64,000 nt of DNA from Dicyema japonicum (taxonomy: Eukaryota > Dicyemida > Rhombozoa > Dicyemidae): the NCBI GenBank assembly GCA_011109175.1, contig RDEW01000009.1, positions 239,158 to 303,157 of the forward strand, given 5' to 3'. Under the pieces are notes generated by a model, which was given only the letters and a program-made list of their open reading frames with translations, searched no databases and was not told where the DNA came from. The stretch's first letter is position 1, and every line of letters starts with the position of its first letter. Positions 1-9,417 of this stretch are shown here, piece after piece. A program made the position numbers and the translations under genes.

Positions 1-175
1 AAGGGGGATCTGTTCTCATGTTGAAATATCGTTTGCAAGGGAATCTATATCTATACGCAGAACGTGCCCAAAGAGTCTCCCTCTCGATTCATGGACTGAT
101 AGTCTTTCATTCGAAATTTTCTTTGATTACTCCGAACTTGATAATTTTCGTAAATGTGGAAGGTATCCATCTTTT
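1..175 (-). mobile_element. LINE A fragment, C-terminal region
   Basis: Read on the minus strand with a frame change, this encodes the LINE A signature GRLFGHVLRI preceded by KKISNERL. That block matches the RWRLFGHVLRI region of the long copy at 62.5-64 kb. Stops and frameshifts show that it is dead. The longer minus reading frame over 51-269 is a shifted frame of this relic and not a gene. Confidence 0.6.
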
Positions 176-383
176 GGAGCTTCACCTCGTGAAAGTTCTT
201 AACTATTGATTTCCTCCTCGGCATATAATCAATTAGTAAATTAGTTAGCTCATTCTTACCAATTTGCATAACTTGTGTTTATTGAAATAAAAACTAATTA
301 ATCGTAATTAAAAATCCATAGAGATGTGGTTTAGAAACGTTACTGTAATTCATATAATTATTATTTATTTGATTTAGGGGTAA

Positions 384-740
384 ATGGAATACAGAAAGAA
401 CTCTTATTGCAAAATGCCATTAGAAGCACGGTATAGTAAAATGCATGATATTAGACTAAATATTATCCGTAATAAGCAAATGGAAAATCTAACCATTAAC
501 AATAACTCGCCTCTGACCTGTCAAATTAATCGCAGATTATCTTTACAGATTTCTCAATTAAATAGGGGAAAAAATAATTTTTTGAAAAACTATGAGCAGA
601 GAAAGATATCATCTCAATCACAAGCGGTAGAGAAAATTCAGAGTGCGAGCAAAGATAAAATAAATGAAAAGAAAATTGCTAAAGAACGTAAGAAAAGTAG
701 CATAATAACTGTAAAGGTGTTAGATTTTTTGAAAAAATAA
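384..740 (+). CDS. hypothetical basic protein, unrecognised
   Basis: This is an open frame of 118 codons from an ATG, rich in Lys, Arg, Gln and Asn, ending KVLDFLKK. A pyrimidine-rich stretch with an acceptor-like TTTGATTTAG lies just upstream at 365-376, so it could be the last exon of a gene with tiny introns like others in the window. I see no domain, signal peptide or membrane segment, and the low-complexity basic composition means it could be chance. It lies between a LINE A relic and a gene-free stretch. Confidence 0.3.
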   Translation: MEYRKNSYCKMPLEARYSKMHDIRLNIIRNKQMENLTINNNSPLTCQINRRLSLQISQLNRGKNNFLKNYEQRKISSQSQAVEKIQSASKDKINEKKIAKERKKSSIITVKVLDFLKK

Positions 741-1240
741 AGATTTTTTTTAATTTTGTAAATTGAATAAGTTGAATTGACGCAGTGTTGTTTCTCTCGT
801 AGCAATAGACGTAAACTATAGGAACCACTGGGTTGTTTTAAATTTTTTACTTATATTACTAATCATCAAATTATGCTTTTAATAAAAATCTTGTATCATC
901 ACAATAATTAGTACAAACTATGAAATCTCTGAGTGCTAATAAGTGCACAATGATCACTAGGGCATTTTTTTATAAATTTAAAATTTAAAATATAGCACTT
1001 AAAAAACAACATTATAGCATTTGTAAACCGCAAAATAACTATACCACTATAAAATTTTTTTCATTATTATATTATTAAAACAAAAATGTCAACTATTTGA
1101 TATATCTCATAATCACATGCAACATTATACATCACAAAATTGTAAAGTCGCTGAGTATCGACTATTTATTGCATAAGGAACAAAAAAGTCATCATTCAGA
1201 ATTTCGAATTCGTCTTTGAATCTTAGAGTATACATCTTAT
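741..1240. other. AT-rich stretch, nothing recognised
   Basis: I find no convincing reading frame, repeat or transposon end here. Composition is strongly AT-rich with homopolymer runs. Confidence 0.5.
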
Positions 1241-1244
1241 TAAT

Positions 1245-1880
1245 ATTATTACCCCCAGGATCACTGAGTCAAAAAGAAAGAAATAAAAGTTCTCATCTAA
1301 CTAAGTAATTCCAGACCGACAAAGGAGAGGACGAGTCCGGCGGGATCGAGAATCCTGAACAGCTCTTCTCAGTGGACATGACATCGACTCAAAATTCCTG
1401 TATGATTGTAGATATTTCGATTAAGAAATTTTTAATGGGCTGGATTTTGTGTTCTGGTGCAATTAACCTTATTGCAGTCTCCTCGATTGTGAATAGTTTC
1501 AATGAGGAGAATCGTGAAATCTGCATTCCAATGAAGGACTTGCATACGTCATCGTTGGTCGGATAAATTGTTTATAAATCGTGGCAAGGAAACCAGTTTG
1601 GTCTCTAAGTGTTTTTGAGAGCATGTTTAAAATTCTCATGTTCTTCAGAGCAGAAGTTACTTTGTTTTTAACATGTCGGATAAAGGTGAATCCCTGATCA
1701 AAGGTTACTCCCAGAATCTTCGGTGTTTTGTTAATAGGAATAGCTTCGTTCTTCATAAAGATTTTTGGTTCGATACAGAGCTGTCTTTTGTAAGTGGTAA
1801 ACAGCGTGACAGAGGACTTTGTTGTTAATGTGTCGAGTCTTCGCTTCGAGAGCCATAGTTCCAGCTTGTCAAGCATTTGT
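1245..1880 (-). mobile_element. LINE B, 5'-truncated copy (RT thumb to 3' tail)
   Basis: On the minus strand, 1876-1499 encodes the segment after the polymerase active site in LINE B. Motifs are KILGVTFDQGFTFIRHVKNK and then FIRPTMTYASPSLE, matching ILGVTFDPLMSFSQHVKNV and LKPTIEYACASW in the long copy at 52.5-55.5 kb. The end near 1245-1320 carries the family tail (ACTTAGTTAGATG..., then CAGTGATCCTGGGGGTAATAAT). The 5' part, including the RT core, is missing. Confidence 0.7.
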
Positions 1881-1898
1881 TGAACGGACCAAGGGATA

Positions 1899-2197
1899 AT
1901 ATGTCACATGGGCCAAGCGATACCTATGGGCTGCCTGTTACATTAACCTTGAACCAAGATTAACTTCAATTAATTTTATAAATGATTTATTAACCACAAA
2001 AAATTAAATTTAAGTAACTTTTTTTAGTCTACTCATTAATACAGTCGATATTTCTCCTTTCGAATTTTTTATCTATCAAATTAAACTATTTAAAACTACC
2101 TCCACGCGATTATTCGATAAAATATTAATTATTTCTGCAACTGGATAATACTGAGACTCAAACTTATCCACCGTTACGCGCCGCCCATGTGACATAT
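1899..2197. mobile_element. MITE-like element with 15-bp TIRs and TA duplication
   Basis: A 299-bp AT-rich segment begins with ATATGTCACATGGGC and ends with its perfect reverse complement, GCCCATGTGACATAT. It is flanked on both sides by TA (1897-1898 and 2198-2199). TA duplications with short inverted termini are typical of Tc1/mariner-type non-autonomous elements. It has no coding capacity and I noticed no second copy in the window. Confidence 0.6.
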
Positions 2198-2204
2198 TAC
2201 GCCA

Positions 2205-2570
2205 TGTTCTCTCAAGAGGCGAGTCCATTGTTGATGGAAATCCGACGATCGATTAAGACTGTTCGGTCACATTTGAGGATGGACTTGAGTTTATCAGCAA
2301 ATCGTTAATGGAGGAATAGTTCATGGAACAAGTAGATTATTGTAAGGAAGGCCCAGGAGAACTCTACTTTCTGTGTTAAATGAAGAGTTAAAAGGCGTCA
2401 GTAAAAAACTAAAAACGGACGACGATCTCGATGAATTAAGAGAACATGCAAAGAAGAGGGGACTGGATGAGACTGATGCTAAGGGTGGTTGGCACGGCAC
2501 ATCGGAACCTTAATTGACTTGTTTTAATTTTTTAATTTTTATGTATTGGCAGCGGTGCCGATAATAATAA
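2205..2570 (+). mobile_element. LINE A, 3' end fragment
   Basis: In shifted frames it encodes remnants of the C-terminal LINE A block (TDDDLDELREHAKKR, then GGWHGTSEP). It ends in an untranslated tail closing with ATAATAATAA, the AAT-type microsatellite tail of this family. It is 5'-truncated and directly abuts the MITE. Confidence 0.55.
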
Positions 2571-2639
2571 TGTATGTTGCAATTTTTAGACACTTTCTCT
2601 AATGGGATTTTGATTAAGTCATCGTTGACCGCGGATTCT

Positions 2640-2912
2640 CAGCCAGCATTGATAAATATATTAAAAGAAGGAAGTACCACGGCATCATGGACCGGTTCGT
2701 TTTCCAGCTAATCTCCGTTGAGAAGTCTGGTGTTCTTGGCCTGAGAACGTCTGATTTTATCAGGTTAATCAGAAGCGGAAGGATGAATATGAACAACGCA
2801 ATGACTTTTCATAACATTGGGCTCGCGATTATGAGAGGTACCCCATTGCGTGCTCAATGCCTGCAGGCCATAATGGAGACCTGTCATAACAACTTTTATT
2901 ATTATTAATAAC
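2640..2912 (+). mobile_element. family C 3' end (RLE protein C-terminus)
   Basis: The conceptual protein contains FVFQLISVEKSG, TSDFIRLI and IGLAIMRG, the degraded C-terminus of family C (compare FVPLAMETSG, FLGRLGNRI and ISLAILRGN at 17.3-18.1 kb). The stretch ending CCATAATGGAGACC-TGTCATAACAAC recurs near 14.7 kb, 51.1 kb and, inverted, 60.9 kb. Confidence 0.55.
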
Positions 2913-3006
2913 AATGTTTGCAGAACCAAAAAAGTTAATTAATTTGAGATTCCACTTTTGCCATGCATCTCAGAATAATTTAAATTTAAAATTTTGTGAG
3001 CCGCGT

Positions 3007-3325
3007 GACGCCATGTGGTGCTTCGTGGCTAATTGGTTGAAGTTTCTGTTTGTTCGTCTATTCCTCCTTTCTTCCTATTAGAGTGGCGTCATGTGATCCA
3101 CCTGTCTAGGTGGCGCCCAGTGCCAGGCCGGCACGAAAAAGGATCATTTGCTCTCCCCACTCTACTGGAAGGGTTTCCACTACTGCAAGTATGGACGTCT
3201 TTTACCCTTTATGTTGATTACGGATGGACACTGTAGAAGTGGAAACTGGATACACTTAATTAGTTGTTTACTTTAACTTCTTTCTCGGTGTATCCGGGGT
3301 TAATAAATAAATAATCTCAGAATAC
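3007..3325 (+). mobile_element. short LINE B derivative: 5' end joined to 3' tail
   Basis: The first 200 bp match the start of the long LINE B copy at 52.53 kb (GTGGCGTCATGTG, GGTGGCGCCCAGTG, then ATCATTTGCTCT..CCC). The last 90 bp match its 3' tail (CACTTAATTAGTTG, CTTTCTCGGTG, TCCGGGGTTAATAAATAAAT). The 2A, endonuclease and RT regions between are absent. A similarly built copy lies at 27.48-27.75 kb, so this may be a non-autonomous family rather than a random deletion. Confidence 0.5.
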
Positions 3326-3830
3326 GCACTGTAAGTCGTTTCCACCCTCCCCTGTTTCTTGCAACTTTTCTCAGATTATGTGAAGTCGTTTCCACCCTCC
3401 CTCAGATCATTCAGATCCTTTCCCGATTTCAGCTTCCTTCCAATGCGCATGAGTTCTTTGTTGACCTCGATACGGTGTTTTATTTAATATAGAGAAGTAT
3501 GATTCCATGACCTGATTGGTCGTTGCCATTTCCGAAGCTCTTAGGACATGTCCAAAGAGCTGCCATTTTGCCGAAGTCATTTTATTCCCAATTTATAATT
3601 TTTGAGTGATTTTGTAGTCGTTATTAATCCGTTTTGGCCAGTAGATGCCCAGGAGAAGTCGTAGTTGTTTTCTGTGGAGACTTGAGCTTCTTTAGTTTTT
3701 TGGTGGTTAAGTCCCAGGTCTCCGCGTTGTGAAGTAGAATTGTTCGATAAAGGAGTTGTACAACCGAATTCGAAGGCTAGTGCCTATGTACTTTCGCCGC
3801 ATCCAGATCGCCCACATTTTTTGAAAGAAG
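3326..3830 (-). mobile_element. LINE A fragment with internal tandem duplication
   Basis: Minus-strand translation gives RIRLYNSFIEQF, HRKQLRLLLGIYWP, AKWQLFGHVLRA and ARNRGGWKRLTVRIL, all from the C-terminal half of LINE A. The GGTGGAAACGACTT coding block occurs twice about 55 bp apart (3329-3350 and 3381-3400), a duplication absent from the other copies. Several stops make it non-functional. Confidence 0.65.
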
Positions 3831-4278
3831 CAACCGTTTTTGCTAAAAAATTAGATTATATAATTTTTGAAAACTTGTATTTTTGTGAAATTAAAGAGTT
3901 AAAAGAATAACGCCTAAAATTTATATTTTAGGACAAAAGAATTTGAAATTATTGATATTTAAATGATGTGAATTAATTTCAGACCATAAATAATTATAGA
4001 TATGAACAAAAACAAAAAAGAGACAAAATTTATTAAAATCACTGACAAAATATTTTACTGACAACCTTAGGCTATATTCAAACACAAACCTTAACAGTAT
4101 ACGAACAAGAATCCACCTCATTAACTAAAAGGCTGTAATCCTCTTCTTTCCCACCTTCCTCACATCTGCAATAACCAAACAAAACAAAACATCATATAAA
4201 CTGTCGACGATCTGGGCTGCTTCGAGTCACCGCATTCACTCCCATTCGTGTATTCTTGGATCAAAACTCTACCAATAA
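3831..4278. other. intergenic, 3' flank of the ER lectin gene
   Basis: AT-rich sequence downstream of the minus-strand lectin gene. I see no domain-bearing reading frame. The ATG frame at 3921-4121 (-) is low-complexity Phe/Asn-rich and not supported. Confidence 0.4.
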
Positions 4279-5489
4279 TCAATCAACAAACTCGTCATTA
4301 TCAGTCCTCGTCAATTCAGGGTCAAATACTCCCATATTCTGTGTTACAGTGTTCCTGTCATTGTCCTAAAAGTAATCCAACTAGGAATACCAAGTAAGAT
4401 TGGCTTAGAGACTTGGAGTAACAGAAAACAAAAGTCCAATAAGAGTTAATCTACGATTAGTAAGCACCGAACCCCATTCATGCATAGGGACCCAGAAAAA
4501 AATCGCTCCTTTACGTTCTCACCCTCGAAAGTGTCATTGGACTCAAGAAGAACACCCTATGTCGATGAAAAAAACAGAAAACAGTCAGGTTTAGAGACTT
4601 TTCAACCACTTTGAGTAAATCCATCAAATTTATATTTTCTTCAGCCGAGAAGTCAAACACTTTTTTTGTAACCACATCAAGATAACACTTAAGGGGGTTA
4701 GCTTGGAATGTCTTCCTGAAATAAAAAAAACCGATAACCTGGCAGCAATCTCGTGATCGCATAGCTCCTTAAGTCCGACAACAAATCTATAGGCGCACGT
4801 GTTAATTTCTCGCACGGATAAGATGGTGGGCTCATCGGATTGTAGACAAATATAGTACACAGTGGCGTAGCGAGGAATGTTGTTTGTGTGACATACCTCT
4901 CCATCGGTATAGTTCACAAGGACAAACACGTGGGGAATCGTATGTATACCTTCGAACTGTTTGAGTGTTAGAATATCCTCTTGGCTAACTACTGGGACTG
5001 AAGACTTGAGAATCTCGTCAGAGACATAACCGATGTAGTTATGCTTTTCATGTTTAAGTTTCTACGAGTAATGAAAATAGTTTTGCCTTTTCACCAAGAT
5101 GGTACTGGCGAACTCGCTTTCCATGACAAATCTCGTAAACCCAGTAGCCAAAGTTCTAAATTAAGACAAAAACATACAATGGTAGTACATTCGTGGCGAC
5201 CGAGGACATTTTCGATGAGGACGGGACTAAGCCTAGTGTGTTTATTCGTCATATGATTCTGTAAATTTAGATTTGGGGGTTACTATCGATTCAGGCAAAA
5301 TACACCACAATTTATTGTTGAAATTTATAATGTTAGGACTGGTGAGGTCTTTTAACTACGATTAAGAAAATCTCTTACGTAAAGTGTTGAGCTGTTAAAT
5401 TCGATGTGCTCAATTTTATACTGAATTTCGTCATCATAGTGTATATTTGTGCCGAAAATAAAAGCACTGAATATGAGAAAGATTAACAT
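4279..5489 (-). CDS. ERLEC1: ERLEC1/OS-9-type ER lectin (MRH domain)
   Basis: Exons, in transcript order: 5489-5379, 5355-5284, 5258-5178, 5155-5087, 5061-4739, 4715-4583, 4556-4473, 4450-4391, 4365-4279. They give about 338 aa with exact phase closure. Introns are 22-26 nt, and the fourth appears to be GC-AG. Family members recognise trimmed N-glycans on misfolded ER glycoproteins and hand them to the HRD1 ubiquitin ligase. The sequence has an N-terminal signal peptide (MLIFLIFSAFIFG), then GYWVYEICHGKRVRQYH, the hallmark of the OS-9/ERLEC1 mannose-6-phosphate-receptor-homology fold, then SVREINTCAYRFVVG..LC closing that fold. The C-terminus is short and acidic (TDNDEFVD). The last two exons are less certain: without them the frame would stop at 4446. 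It is shorter than vertebrate ERLEC1 and I see only one MRH domain, so OS-9 is the alternative name. Confidence 0.85.
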
Positions 5490-5549
5490 TAATTTAAATA
5501 CGTGTTTAAATTTGTTTTTAATTAATATAATTAAATTTACTTAAATTAT

Positions 5550-6395
5550 TTTACTTTTATTAACATTTACGCGGATGATGTCGATTTTGTCGCGGAAGAT
5601 AGGGAATTTATAGGCGTTATTATGGAGAAAGCGAAGACAATTTTAAGTAAATGGTCTCTCAAAGTTAATGAAGATAAAACTGAAATAACCAATATTGAAA
5701 GAACGCCAACCCGCGTTGAGGAGAAGTGGAGGAACATCCGAAAACTCGGATCTTTATTGGTGATTCAGAAGATATCACACGACGAAAGATACTGGCCACA
5801 ATAGCACCTAAAACTACAATCCATTCTGATGAGAAAGAATCAAATTCCTGCTAAGATGCGATTACCCTTATATAATGGATTTTTCTGACCAGTCCTCACG
5901 TACAACTCAGATACTTGGGAAACATCAAAAAAAGATATGGAACAATTCGACTCATTTCACAGAGGCCAACTAAAAAAACTCCTTGGATATTCTTGACCCA
6001 AAAAAAATCTCAAACAATAAATTATACAGACTGACTGATTTTGGACCAATAAGCCTGAACGTACTTGAAGTCCGTTGCCGCTTTTTTGGACATATTCTAC
6101 GGATGGGTGAAGAAACACCCTGCAATGCCGCCATGGAAGAATTTTTCGGCCAAATTGAATTTTCTAAATTCAGAAGACATCCAAGAGGCTGTCTTCCCAG
6201 GACACTTGCAGAAAATTATGCTGTGATCGGGGGGCGACTGATGAATACAGATGATGTGGACGAGATCAGGAGGCGAGCAAGACGACGAAAGGGATGGAGA
6301 AAGCTAACAGCAAGAGTAGTCGAAAACATGGCTCAAAAAAAACTATAAACACTTTTTATTGGCAACGCGGACGTGCATTAACTAACTAAACCGAT
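5550..6395 (+). mobile_element. LINE A, 5'-truncated copy with AACT tail
   Basis: It starts inside the RT at IYADDVDFVAED and continues through KWSLKVNEDKTEI, GSLL, RPVLTYNS-like and DSFHRGQLKK. It ends with a long open C-terminal block (5983-6348) containing RFFGHILRMGEETPCNAAM. Two frameshifts and several stops separate these pieces. The 3' end after AACGCGGACGTGC is TTAACTAACTAA, the AACT-type microsatellite tail. Confidence 0.75.
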
Positions 6396-6464
6396 TTCTT
6401 AGTTAATTTTGTTAAATTTACTGATTATGAAACTAAAAGTTTCATTGTTACTACGTAGAACACT

Positions 6465-6640
6465 AAACGTCCCTCAAATCATGGAATACTTTACGGAACG
6501 CCACTGAGACTTCCTCGAGATGTCAAAGTCTCCTGACCATCCCCTTGAGTCTGACATCAAGCTATATCTGGATGCCTGCCCTAGATACGATAAGAAACCT
6601 TTCCCTTTGTGGAGATTAATCCATGACTCCAAAACTAACC
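6465..6640 (+). pseudogene. possible transposase relic (hAT-like C-terminus)
   Basis: A stretch translates to SDIKLYLDACPRYDK followed by PFPLWRL. This vaguely resembles the dimerisation motif of hAT transposases (short acidic lead, LYL, then a P-L-x-W block). No other transposase motif is visible, so this is only a suggestion. It runs directly into a LINE B 3' tail. Confidence 0.2.
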
Positions 6641-6649
6641 ATGGGAGAA

Positions 6650-6724
6650 AGCCTGATATGGACACCGGGATCACTTAACTTAGACGATAATTCTTGTCCT
6701 CTTTCTTGTAATTCCGGGGTTTAT
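6650..6724 (+). mobile_element. LINE B 3' tail (interrupted by SINE and LINE A3)
   Basis: CCGGGATCACTTAACTTAG..CTTTCTTG..TTCCGGGGTT is the characteristic LINE B 3' end. The tail resumes at 9322 after two nested insertions, as shown by three copies of ATTCCGGGGTT at 6711, 6947 and 9322. Confidence 0.6.
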
Positions 6725-6946
6725 AATAATAATATTCGCACTTTCCGAGGAGCCAAATCAGTTATAGCTACCCACAGGCAGAACACACACTTTATTTTAA
6801 GCAAAGAACAGTTATAATAGCTAATGGAGAGAGGATCATGGAATGCTCTTCACTTCTTTGTTTTCTTTTTCTTGGGTGTATGTCCTATTATAGACAATCC
6901 GGTTCCGCAGTGAAGTTCACTGATGACGGCGTCACTCGTCAAACCA
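6722..6946 (-). mobile_element. tRNA-type SINE, 5'-truncated copy
   Basis: On the minus strand it matches the body of the fuller SINE at 31.4-31.7 kb (CGCCGTCATCAGTGAACTTC.., AAAGAAGTGAAG..). It ends GGCTCCTCGGAAAGTGC followed by ATT repeats. The tRNA-like head is missing. It is flanked by AATTCCGGGGTTTAT (6710-6724) and AATTCCGGGGTTATT (6946-6960), a near-perfect target-site duplication. Its last bases resemble the LINE A 3' end. Confidence 0.65.
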
Positions 6947-6958
6947 ATTCCGGGGTTA

Positions 6959-9321
6959 TTATTATTAATAGCACTTTCGAAGAACCAAAAATGTAATTTA
7001 TTTAATTAAGGTTCCGCTTGTGCCGTATTTTTTTCAGGTTATTTTTTCTCCCACAATTTTTTTAACTAACTTCCTCCATGCTCCACTGTTTTTTTTACAT
7101 AATTAATTTCATATTTGAAAAAAAATAGAAGTCAGGTAGTTGCCGCCCTCACTCCACTGTTACTGGCAAATTATTCTGAGCGTATCCAGATCATCTCCTG
7201 TTTTCAGCTTTGTCTTACATTGGTCAGGTCCTTGTGTAGAACCTTTGGCAAAGTTATGCGAGGTCTTCCACGGAACGAGGTATTCACTTCTGGGCAGAAA
7301 TAATTCTCCATTGCTATTTTAGCAGGCGTCATCTGGCTCATCGAAGGATGTGACCAAACAGACGCCATCTTGATTAAGGATATCCAGACTCAATGGTCTT
7401 GTATTACATACTTTGTGTAGATTCTTGTTTGTAATTTTTTTGGCCAGTTGATGCCAAGCAATAGTCGGAGTTGTTTACGATGGAAGGCATCTAGTTTGTT
7501 CATTACTGCTTGTGAGACCCCAGGTTGCAGCGTTGTACATTATAGTCTTACATGTAGTTATGTGCTAATTGTTTACGATGATTCTAGACTACTCCCATTT
7601 TTCTAAAGGCCACGACGGCCAATATCTTCCTGTTAGTGATATCCTCAGCGTCTCCGAGCAACGACCCCAATTTTTTACAGTATCTCCATTTTTCATCAGT
7701 TCGGGTTAATTCACGGCGTATGGTAGTTGTCTCCGTCTTTTCCGTATTGATTTTGATGAACCATTTTTTTAGCACATCTGGCATCCTTGTCCGTATATAA
7801 TTTAATGTTTTCTCATCGCTGGATATATAGTCGATATCATCTGCATAAATCACTTCAGTTTGAGATAAATCGCCAATTAGTAGTCTGAAGTCTCTGAGTG
7901 CCGTCTCCAGATATGTCACAAAAAGTACCGGTGACAAGGAATCTCCTTGCGATACCCTGAACATTGTCTTGAATGGGACAGACTCTAAATTTCCAAAACG
8001 TACACTTAGCTGCGTTGTTCCAAGTAATAGACGGATCATTCTGACACTGTCCTTGTCAACCAACTTTTCCAAGATATCCAAAAGTCTCCCTCTGTGTATA
8101 GAGTCAAAGGCTTTTTCATGTCCATGCCAAGGATGCCAGTAGCCTGCTTGTGCTTTTGATGTGTTGCACAAAGCCATCGATGTCCCCAGACCAAATCAGC
8201 TGTAGATCTCCCTGACATGAATCCGCTTTGACCGTGAGAGAGAAATTTCTCGATGTCAGGTCCAATCCTGTTCAGCACTATAAGTGATAGTGTCTTGCGT
8301 AGAGTCGTCAATCGTACGATGGGACTTAAATTCGTTAAGGGGCCTTTAGCTTTGTTCGGTTTTTGTAGTGCAATTAGTGTGCCATTACCCAGATCCAGGG
8401 TGAGTTGTATTTGAATGTTTTGTTGTATATCTCAGTTAATAGCTCAGAGATCTCGGTCGGTGCATATTTGAAAAGTTCTGCATTTATGTTGGCAGGGCCA
8501 GCAGCTCTATTGTTGTTCAGTTTGTCCAGGGCTTTTTTTGTTTCCAGAATCGTTATCGAAAAATTTAGTTCTCGTGCTTCGCCACGAATTGTTTGATTTT
8601 TCCCCGTGGTGCTTTCAGGCACTAGAATACATTATCTGCAAACAAGCCTACAAGGCACTGTTAACAGATTCAGTGGAACACTAGTAGATAGTGATCACAG
8701 ATTGGTTGTGGCACGTTTCCTTTTCAAGCGATATTTTGGGGCTTCCAAAGCGGCTGGCATGAGGATATCTGAGAAAGGTTCGCAGTAGAGCAACTCTGCA
8801 TGGTGGGACCGACTCGGGAGAGCTATCAAAATACATTGAGAGAAAAGATCAGACAGTGGAATAAAGAAAAAATGCCTGGGGAGCTGTGGCAAGACACCAT
8901 CGATGCCAATAAAGTGCGCGGCCCATTTAACAGTTGAAATAAAACCGAAGCATTTCAACGGACACTATGACCACGAGCTTGAAGAACTATCCAAATTGCA
9001 GAGGAACCTACGTTTACAGCTCAAAACCTGTCAGGACCTGGCAAAGGAACAGACTCTAAGAGTCATGCGGAACCAAACCCTGTATAAAATAAAGAAAAGA
9101 ACGAGGGAAATAAAGGAAAATAAACTTGTTGGAATGGCTAAAGAAGTAGAAAGGCTAAAAAACGGAGCGCAGATATTCAAGGCTGTTCACCTACTACATA
9201 GAGACACGCAGTCATCAAAAATCACAATACATGATCAGTTTGGAAAGACTGTTAAACAAAATTGAAATTTTATCGGCCATATCCAGCCATTATCAGCAGG
9301 CCTTCAATCAAAACCACGGGG
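6959..9321 (-). mobile_element. LINE A copy with 5' inversion (twin priming)
   Basis: The 3' segment (8602 down to 6959) is on the minus strand: YKIR-type linker, RT with QSGFMSGRSTADLVW, YADDIDYIS and GSLLGDAEDI, and the 3' tail ending in TTAATAATAATAA. The 5' segment (8606-9321) lies on the plus strand: endonuclease end LVDSDHRLVVARF, coiled linker, NQNHG. Both segments meet the breakpoint sequence ACCACGGGGA. The order (inverted 5' part outside, 3' part in sense) is that expected from twin-primed reverse transcription. Target duplications of ATTCCGGGGTTA lie at 6947-6958 and 9322-9333. About 100 bp are also missing inside the inverted part near 8620. Frameshifts make it inactive. Confidence 0.85.
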
Positions 9322-9417
9322 ATTCCGGGGTTAATAAACTTAAAATTAAATTAAAATTTCGTGTTACAGGATTTAATTTTTTTGGTGCTCCCTTTTTCGG
9401 AGTTAAAATTAAATTAA
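9322..9417 (+). mobile_element. LINE B tail remainder and adjoining tail-like repeat
   Basis: ATTCCGGGGTTAATAAAC continues the tail interrupted at 6724. It is followed by a second LINE B-like tail (TTTGGTGCTCCC..TTTCGGAGTTAAAATTAAAT). It then meets a LINE B copy of opposite orientation. Confidence 0.45.

Noticed and set aside
51-269. 72-codon minus-strand frame as a gene
   Set aside because: A shifted frame of the same stretch gives GRLFGHVLRI and KKISNERL, so it is a LINE A relic.
4446-4448. TAA as the stop of the ER lectin gene
   Set aside because: Not excluded, but splicing 4472-4451 and 4390-4366 keeps phase and gives an acidic C-terminus, so the longer model is preferred.
7115-7322. 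two plus-strand frames of about 60 codons
   Set aside because: Antisense of the LINE A C-terminal coding region in the copy at 6959-9321.
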